From NCBI GenBank assembly GCA_019057775.1, contig JAHLWT010000048.1, forward strand, positions 1-14,886: a stretch of DNA of 14,886 nt, read 5' to 3'. Positions 5,913 to 12,529 of this stretch are shown here, one piece after another. The notes under the pieces are model-generated. The model was not told where the DNA came from. It saw nothing but the letters and a program-made list of their open reading frames with translations, and did not search any database. How positions within the stretch are numbered: position 1 is the first letter of the stretch; the number at the start of each line of letters is the position of its first letter. The DNA comes from Promethearchaeota archaeon. Lineage in GTDB: Archaea; Asgardarchaeota; Lokiarchaeia; Sigynarchaeales; SOKP01. The position numbers and the translations under genes are program-made.

Positions 5913-8273
5913 CTAAATAGATGCGTGTTCAGTGCGTTTTATAATTTCTTCTTGTAAATCAAGCCCTAAATTATTGAAAAAGTCACTATATCCTGCAACG
6001 CGCACAATTAAATTTCCATATTGTTCTGGATTTTTCTGTGCAGCCTTTAAAGTGTCCGATGAGATTACGTTAAACTGGATGTGATGACCATTCATTTCAA
6101 AATATGACCTAATTAAGTGAGCTAATTTATTAGTTCTATTTTCATCAGAAAAGAAATGTGGAGTAAATTTTTGATTCAATAAGGTTCCTCCTGTCCGGAG
6201 ATGGTCAATTTTTGAGGCGGATTTAATTACTGCAGTAGGACCATTAATATCCATTCCTTGAACTGGGGAAATACCCTCTGATAAAGGAGTATAAGCTTTA
6301 CGCCCATCTGGAGTGGCCCCTGTTACTTCCCCGAAGTAAATATGAACCGTTGTGGGAAGTAAATTGATGCGATGTACGCCTCCTCTTGTATTAGGACGAT
6401 TATTGATCGCATCATAAACAACTTCAAAAACTTGGCCTGTTAATGAATCTGCATAATTATTATCATTCCCATATTTCGGAGTTTTATTGAGTAATTTCTG
6501 ATGGATAATATCATTCCCATCAAAATTATTATCTAGAGTTGTAATTAAATCACCCATAGATACAGTCTTTTTATCATACACATTATATTTTATAGAAGCT
6601 AGACAATCAGTTATACTACCCATACCTACTATTTGAATGTAAGATGTATTATACTTTGCCCCACCATCATTGTAATCCTTTCCATTTTTAATACAATCAT
6701 CAATTAATATTGAAAGGAAAGGAGCTGGATTATGCGCCCAAATACGTTCAATAATTTGGTTTCCTTTAATTTTAATGTCTACAAAATGCTTAACTTGATT
6801 CGAGAATGCATTAAAAAACTCATTAAAATCCGAAAATTCTGAAGGATCTCCAGATTTCACCCCTATATGTTTTCCGGTTCGAGGATCGATACCGTTATGA
6901 AGTGTAATTTCAAGAATTTTAACTAAATTAAAATATCCTGTTAGAATGTAGGCTTCTTTTCCAAAGGCACCAGATTCAACGCACCCACTTGCACCCCCAT
7001 TACGGGCATCTATTATAGATTTACCTTGCCTTGATAACTCTTGAATTATCGCATCAGCATTAAAAATTGAAGGCTGTCCAAAACCAGTTTTAACAATATC
7101 GAGAGCTCGTTTTAAAAATTTATCTGGGGTCTTTATACTAATTTGAACGTTACTACTAGGTTGTAGTATTCTCATTTCTTCTATTACATCTAAGAGCATG
7201 TATGACATTTCATTGACTCCATCAGAACCATCTTCCTTGAGTCCACCTAAATTAATGTTACAGAAATCAGTGTATGTATTACTTTCTTCTGCGGTTACGC
7301 CCACCTTGGGGGGAGCTGGTTGGTTGTTGAATTTAATCCAAAAAGCTTGTAGTAATTCTATTGCTCCTTCCTTGGTTAATATACCGTCAGCTAAATCTTT
7401 TTTATAAAATGGATATAAGTGCTGATCCAAGCGTCCCGGATTGAAGGAGTCCCAAGTATTAAATTCAATTATAACGCCTAAGTGAATGAACCAATAATGT
7501 TGGAGTGCCTCCCAAAATGTTCTAGGTGCTCGAGCAGGGATATAAGAACAGATTTCTGATATTTTCTCTAATTCTTTCTTTCTAATTGGATCTAATTCAT
7601 TCACAGTTAATTGTTTAGCTTCTTGAGCATGCCTTTCAGCCAAAACAATTATAGCATCAGCAGCAATTTCCATCGCTCTTAACTGTTCTCTTTTATTAAA
7701 TGCTTCAGGATCATTGTAAAAATCTAATTTTTCAATGCTTTCTTTTATTTCTTCCTTAAAATCCAAAAAACCCTTATTCCATATATTTTTCCCACCAACT
7801 GTATGCCCTGGTGCCCTCTGTTCCATGAATTCCGTGAAAACTCCTGCTTCATATGCATCAATCCATTCCTTATCAACTTGAGAAAAGATTTTATCGCGAA
7901 TAGATCTTCCTTTCCAAAATGGAATAATTATATCTTTCGTTTTTTGTTTTGTATCCTCAGACACTTTAAAGGAAATTTTCTCCCGAGTGTTAAGAATCTC
8001 TAAATCATCCAAGGTATGACAACATACTTCTGGATAGGTAGGCGTTGCTTTTGGTTCTGAACCACGTTCTCCAACGATCAATTCACCGTCATTGATGCAA
8101 ATCTTTTTGTTTTCCATGAGATGCATAAAAGCTTTCGCTTTCGCAATAGGAGCTGAAAATTTATGAACCGCGCCATCCTTGTAAAAATCAGTTAATAATA
8201 CGGCTCGTTCCAGTGAAAGATAGGGAATCGCCTTGCGACTTTGAGTTCTTAGTTTTTTAATTCTATCATTCAA
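5913..8273 (-). CDS. hypD: Glycyl radical enzyme, probable trans-4-hydroxy-L-proline dehydratase
   Basis: A 786-residue glycyl radical enzyme. The PFL-type domain carries the thiyl Cys and catalytic Glu in SGCVESG (C431, E433). The C-terminal radical loop is RVAGYSDFF with G761. HypD dehydrates trans-4-hydroxy-L-proline to pyrroline-5-carboxylate, which P5C reductase turns into proline. I recall the C. difficile HypD site as F152, H160, D278, S334, F340, C434, E436, Y450 and T645. With a constant offset of 3, this protein has F149, H157, D275, S331, F337, C431, E433, Y447 and T642. That argues for HypD over choline, glycerol, isethionate or aryl lyases. Length also fits. The start is TTG with AGAAGG at 8288-8283, 9 nt upstream. 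The next in-frame ATG (M50) would remove a conserved N-terminus. The radical-SAM activase and P5C reductase are not in the window. The radical implies strictly anaerobic activity in the cytoplasm. Confidence 0.85.
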   Translation of the reverse strand: MNDRIKKLRTQSRKAIPYLSLERAVLLTDFYKDGAVHKFSAPIAKAKAFMHLMENKKICINDGELIVGERGSEPKATPTYPEVCCHTLDDLEILNTREKISFKVSEDTKQKTKDIIIPFWKGRSIRDKIFSQVDKEWIDAYEAGVFTEFMEQRAPGHTVGGKNIWNKGFLDFKEEIKESIEKLDFYNDPEAFNKREQLRAMEIAADAIIVLAERHAQEAKQLTVNELDPIRKKELEKISEICSYIPARAPRTFWEALQHYWFIHLGVIIEFNTWDSFNPGRLDQHLYPFYKKDLADGILTKEGAIELLQAFWIKFNNQPAPPKVGVTAEESNTYTDFCNINLGGLKEDGSDGVNEMSYMLLDVIEEMRILQPSSNVQISIKTPDKFLKRALDIVKTGFGQPSIFNADAIIQELSRQGKSIIDARNGGASGCVESGAFGKEAYILTGYFNLVKILEITLHNGIDPRTGKHIGVKSGDPSEFSDFNEFFNAFSNQVKHFVDIKIKGNQIIERIWAHNPAPFLSILIDDCIKNGKDYNDGGAKYNTSYIQIVGMGSITDCLASIKYNVYDKKTVSMGDLITTLDNNFDGNDIIHQKLLNKTPKYGNDNNYADSLTGQVFEVVYDAINNRPNTRGGVHRINLLPTTVHIYFGEVTGATPDGRKAYTPLSEGISPVQGMDINGPTAVIKSASKIDHLRTGGTLLNQKFTPHFFSDENRTNKLAHLIRSYFEMNGHHIQFNVISSDTLKAAQKNPEQYGNLIVRVAGYSDFFNNLGLDLQEEIIKRTEHASI

Positions 8274-8421
8274 TTTTTATAGCCTTCTAACAACACAATA
8301 TTTAAGATTGTTAATATTAAAAAAATCATCACTTTATCTTAATAAAAAAACACATATTCTAAGATATATTTTATCATAAATACTTAATTCTACAATAAGA
8401 TTTATAAAACTGGCTCGTCTC
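8274..8421. promoter_or_regulatory. Divergent promoter region between hypD and sulfatase 1
   Basis: This 148-nt AT-rich gap holds the promoters of two divergent genes. On the minus strand, a TATA-like TTAATATTAA (8311-8320) would give a short leader containing the AGAAGG site before the TTG start. On the plus strand, TTTATAAAA (8401-8409) lies 13-21 nt before the ATG, closer than usual, and an alternative AT-rich box lies near 8360-8375. No clear operator palindrome was found. Sharing the region allows co-regulation but does not prove it. Confidence 0.4.
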
Positions 8422-9918
8422 ATGACTGAAAAAATGAATTTGCTATTTATAATAACTGACCAGCAGAGATCTGACCATATGAGCTGTGCTGGAAATCCTA
8501 TTTTGAAGACTCCTAATATTGATAGTATTGGAAATAATGGAATGAGGTTTACTAATTATTTTTGTACCACCCCTATTTGCATGCCAAATAGAGCAAGTTT
8601 CTTTACAGGGATTTACCCGAGTGTTCATGGAACAAGATCGAACGGGATTAATCTAGATCCAAACATTCCTACAATTTCAGAAGTATTACGTACTCAAGGG
8701 TTTCATACAACTTCGATTGGCAAATTACACTTCAATTTTTATGCTCCTTCCTATAAAAAAAAGGTAAAATCTCTAGAAAATATACAAGATTGGATGTTAG
8801 GTAAGATAAAATCACCTATTCCAACTCCTTATTATGGTTTTGATGAAGTGATTTTAACGACGGGACACGGAGACGTATGTTCTGGCACATTTGTTGAATG
8901 GTTAGAAGAACAACAATATGAAAATCTTGATTTATTTAAAAACAGAATGCGAGCTATTTTTGAATATTATTATGATACAATTTTACCTGAGGAGTTATAT
9001 CCTACAACTTATATAACAGATAAAACAGTGGAGTTCCTTGAAAATTATTCAGAGGGAGATAATAGAGATAAACCTTTCTTTTTGCACTGTGCTTACAATG
9101 ATCCACATCATCCCGTCTGTCCTCCAGGTAAATATAAAGATATGTATAAACCTGAAGACATTGAACTCCCTTCTAATTTTAAAGATGGTGAGCAGCTCCT
9201 TAAGCATAGATTCTTAGGACAATACTTATCATCTAATTTTACTCACCTAATGCCTCAAAAAGTAGACGAAGAAGTAGCGAAAACTTTTATAGCTCTAACT
9301 TATGGCTCAATTGCTATGATAGATGATGGTGTAGGAAAGATTCTTAACACATTGAAAAAAACCCGGATGGCAGATAACACAATGGTAATTTTTACCTCCG
9401 ATCATGGGGATTATTGTGGTGATCATGGCCTTATTTTGAAAGGACCTGCCCATTTTAGAAGTGTTATAAATATGCCATTATTATGGAGGATACCTGATTT
9501 AACCCAAACTTCTGTTTCAAATTCTCTAGTAAGCACTGTGGATTTACCCAAAACCATTCTTAAACTCTTAGGTATTAAAGAGAGATATCATCCTGAACCG
9601 ATGCAAGGAAGAGATATCACCCAAATTTTAAGAAATCCCAATGAAAAAGTTAGAGAACAAATATTAATTGAGCATGACGAGGAACTCGCAAAAGATATGA
9701 TAATGCGGCTTCGTACATTGGTAACTGAAAATCATCGCTTAACTTTATATGATGGATATGAAGATTATGGTGATATTTTCGATTATAAGAGTGATCCTGA
9801 TGAAATCAATAATTTATGGAATAGCGATAAAGAACTCAGGAATACACTTCTTGAGAAACTTCTTCGAGAGATTGTCAATCTTCAACCTCGATTTCCTAAA
9901 CGAGACGCTTATAATTAG
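8422..9918 (+). CDS. Type I (formylglycine) sulfatase, cytoplasmic, copy 1
   Basis: A 498-residue S1-family sulfatase. The signature C53-x-P55-x-R57 (PICMPNRASFFTG) marks C53 for conversion to formylglycine, the nucleophile that cleaves sulfate esters. Metal ligands D13-Q14 open the fold (IITDQQ), and D327-H328 (TSDHGD) complete it. Other expected pocket residues are K101 and H103 (IGKLH), H229-H230 (DPHHP) and the Lys of LKGP. There is no signal peptide: the catalytic core starts at residue 6. It must therefore act in the cytoplasm on imported small sulfate esters, or possibly on phosphonate or phosphate esters as some relatives do. The substrate cannot be deduced. The start at ATG 8422 is supported by the matching N-terminus of the second copy (MxEKMN). 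No maturase gene is in the window. It is divergent from hypD. Confidence 0.9.
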   Translation: MTEKMNLLFIITDQQRSDHMSCAGNPILKTPNIDSIGNNGMRFTNYFCTTPICMPNRASFFTGIYPSVHGTRSNGINLDPNIPTISEVLRTQGFHTTSIGKLHFNFYAPSYKKKVKSLENIQDWMLGKIKSPIPTPYYGFDEVILTTGHGDVCSGTFVEWLEEQQYENLDLFKNRMRAIFEYYYDTILPEELYPTTYITDKTVEFLENYSEGDNRDKPFFLHCAYNDPHHPVCPPGKYKDMYKPEDIELPSNFKDGEQLLKHRFLGQYLSSNFTHLMPQKVDEEVAKTFIALTYGSIAMIDDGVGKILNTLKKTRMADNTMVIFTSDHGDYCGDHGLILKGPAHFRSVINMPLLWRIPDLTQTSVSNSLVSTVDLPKTILKLLGIKERYHPEPMQGRDITQILRNPNEKVREQILIEHDEELAKDMIMRLRTLVTENHRLTLYDGYEDYGDIFDYKSDPDEINNLWNSDKELRNTLLEKLLREIVNLQPRFPKRDAYN

Positions 9919-10221
9919 GGACAGCATTTATCATTCTTAGTCTATTACTTGTGATTAACATCTTTTTAATACATAAGAATTTAGGAGAAACAAAAAATAA
10001 TGATTTGATGGATGTATATGAAATAACTTAAGATTTCATGACATTTCTTTATATGATGTTCTCTCTCATCTAAAACATTGTCTTTTACAGACTTAACTCT
10101 TTCTGACCTGCTGATTTATAAAAAATAAAGTGATTTTATATTAGAGTAATATATAATAATTTCAAAGCATCTATTTTATAAACGACGAGTCATTAACTCG
10201 TAAATTCTTGAGAGAAAAATA
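9919..10221. other. Intergenic region (303 nt), AT-rich, no gene seen
   Basis: No coding frame, tRNA or repeat was found between the sulfatase and the kinase. The left part has a T5 tract near 9962-9966 that could end the sulfatase transcript. The right end carries the kinase promoter described separately. The middle, about 9970-10150, shows nothing I can interpret. Confidence 0.6.
10174..10201 (+). promoter_or_regulatory. Kinase promoter with TATA box and small inverted repeat
   Basis: A TATA-like box TTTTATAAA (10174-10182) is followed immediately by a perfect 6-bp inverted repeat, ACGAGT-CATTA-ACTCGT (10185-10201). The start of transcription would fall near 10205, 17 nt before the ATG at 10222, with a weak GAGAG ribosome site between them. 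A palindrome placed between the TATA box and the start site is a typical repressor position in archaea. The arms are short, so chance is possible. Confidence 0.4.
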
Positions 10222-11742
10222 ATGGAATCTGTAATTTTTTTACTATTACATCTCTTACTTTATGGGCTTTCACCTCTAGTAATAGTAACGATTTTCAGAA
10301 CTTACAAGTCAACCACTATTTTTTATTCTTATTTTGGATTCTTATATGTCTTCACTCAATTATTTGCTGTTTTGTATTCAATCAAAATTTCTGAAGACCT
10401 CGTGATTACAGGAGGTAATATTGCGTACTCTTCTATGATCTTAATTACTTTATTTATTGGTATAGCCTCGCAAGATCCAACTGTAGTAAGAAATCTAACC
10501 AGTATTCAAATAATCTTTAACTTCTTTCTGTTTTTATTATATCAACTGCTAGGTGCTGTTTTAAGTAATCCCTCAACCATAAATATTTTTTCCATTCCTT
10601 CTGAGCTCTTCACTACTACAATTACGATTAACATAGTGAGTTCTCTCGTTTTTATAATAGAAGTTATTATAATGTTTTACGCGCTAGAAAAGGTTAAAGA
10701 ACATTTTAAACACCTCTTTTCAATTATCTTATTATATGTATCAATTTACATTGGGATACTTACTTTGGATGGATTTTTATTTCCTTTCATCGTCTCTTTC
10801 TTTGAACCGGAATTTGGACAATATATTGTCGGAGGTGTCCAAGGAAAATTAATCCTGGGAATAGGCTTTACTCCATTTCTTCTTATGTTTATGATCTTCC
10901 ATAAAAGAAGTTTAAAATCGTTCATAGAGGAACCATTCTCAATAAGACTAATGATTTTTCCTAAAAGAAAACAACTCAATGAAAAATTACAAAAAGTAGA
11001 AGAAGACTTAAGGGAGACGGAAATAAAATACGAGGAAGCTTACACCCGAGCCACTTTCTACAAGGAGTTATTTACTCACGACATTAGTAATATTATTTCG
11101 AATATTTCAATGTCATTTTATTTATTAGATAAAGCAAGAAAAAACCAAGAAACTTTGGATAATGAGAAAACCGAAAGGCTTTCAAATACAATTAATAGCC
11201 AATTAATTAGAGGAAAAAGTTTAATATCAAATATTAGGAAACTGGCTGAGATTGATAAAGAGGAAGTTGATTTAAAGCCCATATCTCTACTGGAATATTT
11301 ATCAAACGCGATAGAGTTTGTAAGAGAAAGTAATTCACAATTACAAATTGAAATTAATGTAGAATCAGTAGAAAAACAAATATTTGTAATAGCAAACGAG
11401 ATATTAGCAGATGTCTTTGAAAATATCTTGGTAAACGCCATAAGATATAACGATAATCCAGTTCCAGAAATAACAGTTAAAATTTCAAAAACAGAGCTAA
11501 AAAGCGTGAATTATCTGAAATTAGAATTTATGGATAATGGGATAGGAGTTCAAGATCCCAAAAAAGACAAGATTTTCCAAGAAGGGTTTAAGGAATTGAA
11601 AGGAGAGAAGGGTATGGGGATAGGTTTATCATTAATTACTAAAATCATTAGTCTGTACAAGGGAAAGATATGGGTTGAAGATCGGGTTAAAGGGGACTAT
11701 TCAAAAGGAAGTAATTTTATCATGTTAATCCCCGAAGTTTAG
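10222..11742 (+). CDS. Membrane sensor histidine kinase (orphan)
   Basis: A 506-residue protein. About seven hydrophobic helices (around 4-24, 32-52, 60-80, 93-115, 134-153, 164-184, 204-226) form the sensor part. A charged coiled-coil linker (about 246-280) leads to the phosphoacceptor H286 (ELFTHDISNII). The ATPase domain has the N box with N401 and N405 (FENILVNAIRYN), the D/G1 motif D438 (MDNGIGV) and the G2 motif G464-x-G466-x-G468 (GMGIGL). The protein should autophosphorylate in response to a membrane or ligand signal. There is no receiver domain and no response regulator in the window, so the output is unknown. The sensor's VITGGNIAYS stretch faintly recalls the YhhQ/VUT transporter fold, but I hold this only weakly. 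It is transcribed alone and converges with the phosphoesterase gene. Confidence 0.9.
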   Translation: MESVIFLLLHLLLYGLSPLVIVTIFRTYKSTTIFYSYFGFLYVFTQLFAVLYSIKISEDLVITGGNIAYSSMILITLFIGIASQDPTVVRNLTSIQIIFNFFLFLLYQLLGAVLSNPSTINIFSIPSELFTTTITINIVSSLVFIIEVIIMFYALEKVKEHFKHLFSIILLYVSIYIGILTLDGFLFPFIVSFFEPEFGQYIVGGVQGKLILGIGFTPFLLMFMIFHKRSLKSFIEEPFSIRLMIFPKRKQLNEKLQKVEEDLRETEIKYEEAYTRATFYKELFTHDISNIISNISMSFYLLDKARKNQETLDNEKTERLSNTINSQLIRGKSLISNIRKLAEIDKEEVDLKPISLLEYLSNAIEFVRESNSQLQIEINVESVEKQIFVIANEILADVFENILVNAIRYNDNPVPEITVKISKTELKSVNYLKLEFMDNGIGVQDPKKDKIFQEGFKELKGEKGMGIGLSLITKIISLYKGKIWVEDRVKGDYSKGSNFIMLIPEV

Positions 11743-11762
11743 CATCACTCCTAAATTAATAG

Positions 11763-11772
11763 GGTTTTTTTA
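11763..11772 (+). terminator. T7 terminator of the kinase gene
   Basis: GGGTTTTTTTAA lies 23 nt after the kinase stop, in the 65-nt gap between convergent genes. The T7 run is a plausible archaeal terminator. No stem-loop was seen. Confidence 0.5.
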
Positions 11773-11807
11773 ATATCAGAAAAATTAAAGTTGATAAATT
11801 TTACTTA

Positions 11808-12314
11808 TCATATTTTTCGAATTTCAGCATTTATTCCATCATCAAGAGTAAGTATTACATAAGTAGGACGAGGTCCAAAAGTATTTTCTTCTAAATATCC
11901 TTTTCCGGGGTTTATTATCATCTTTTTTGCTTTTTTTTCAATTTTAGATTCATGAGTATGGCCATAAATAATTACATCTAGATTCTTGTTCTTAAATTCT
12001 CTTAAAACTTTTTTTTCAGTTAGGCTTGATGATCCCCCAATTACTGGGTGTGTAATTCCTATTTTGATGTTATTGATACAAATAAGATTTTTCGATGGAA
12101 GCTTTTTTCTTATACTTAGTGGATCAGAATTCCCATGCACCCCATAAAAATGAGAACTTTTCAATTCGATAATTCTGTTTAATACTTTTTCTGAAGTAAA
12201 ATCACCAACGTGGATAATCCAATCTGCATTATTAATAGCTTTAATCAAAATCTTAGGTATATCGTTAAAATCTTGTGCGTGAGTATCTCCAAAAACCAAA
12301 ATTTCACTAAACAT
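11808..12314 (-). CDS. YfcE/MJ0936-type metallophosphoesterase
   Basis: A 168-residue calcineurin-like phosphoesterase with all dinuclear metal motifs: D10-x-H12 (GDTH), D38 (VGDF), N62 (HGNSD), H89 (ITHP) and H119-x-H121 (GHTH). The length matches the small archaeal MJ0936 and bacterial YfcE group, which hydrolyse phosphodiesters in the cytoplasm; the true substrate is unknown. The usual HG pair after the fifth strand is HP here, a mild deviation. There is no Shine-Dalgarno, but a TATA-like TTTAATAATAAAAT (about 12331-12344) lies 17 to 30 nt before the ATG, so a leaderless transcript of its own is likely. The upstream neighbour is a truncated MBL-fold frame. Confidence 0.92.
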   Translation of the reverse strand: MFSEILVFGDTHAQDFNDIPKILIKAINNADWIIHVGDFTSEKVLNRIIELKSSHFYGVHGNSDPLSIRKKLPSKNLICINNIKIGITHPVIGGSSSLTEKKVLREFKNKNLDVIIYGHTHESKIEKKAKKMIINPGKGYLEENTFGPRPTYVILTLDDGINAEIRKI

Positions 12315-12338
12315 AATAAAAAAAAATTGATTTTATTA

Positions 12339-12521
12339 TTAAATATGCTTCATTTCAACATTTCTAAATGTTCCTGGACCCACATCGAAAAGAATAAATT
12401 CTCCTTGTGCAATAACAGCGATACTAGATGAGGCTCTAATGTTATTATTTATAGGTCCTCCAGAACCTAATAAAAAGACGTGAAGCTTCCCATCCAGAAG
12501 TAATTTCTCTTGACAAATCAT
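12339..12521 (-). pseudogene. Truncated MBL-fold (RNase Z/arylsulfatase-like) hydrolase remnant
   Basis: A 60-residue frame matches only the start of a metallo-beta-lactamase-fold hydrolase: GSGGP (19-23), R29, S33 and FDVGPG (45-50) are typical first-strand motifs. It stops at KHI, exactly where the segment leading to the zinc-binding THxHxD motif should begin. That motif and some 190 further residues are missing, and the next 24 nt lead straight into the phosphoesterase start. Without the metal site it cannot be an enzyme. The start lies only 8 nt after the stop of sulfatase 2, so it would be co-transcribed with that gene. It is best read as a relic left by deletion, though an expressed small protein cannot be excluded. 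Confidence 0.65.
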
Positions 12522-12529
12522 AAGTTTTT

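Noticed and set aside
5913..8273. Isethionate sulfite-lyase (sulfite release would suit the TauE-like exporter)
   Set aside because: The active site keeps the HypD-specific set (H157, D275, S331, F337, T642) rather than a sulfonate lyase set as far as I can recall, and the exporter gene is about 4 kb away on the other strand.
5913..8273. Pyruvate formate-lyase
   Set aside because: PFL has two adjacent catalytic Cys residues. This protein has a single Cys in a C-V-E motif, as in dehydratase and lyase eliminases.
9749..9940. 63-codon plus-strand frame at the end of sulfatase 1
   Set aside because: It is out of frame within the conserved C-terminal part of the sulfatase and shows no domain or ribosome site.
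12313..12339. Perfect 9-bp stem as a transcription terminator of sulfatase 2
   Set aside because: The stem is only A and T and overlaps the start codon of the phosphoesterase. It would be very weak and could arise by chance in such AT-rich sequence, so it is used only as a note on the deletion junction.
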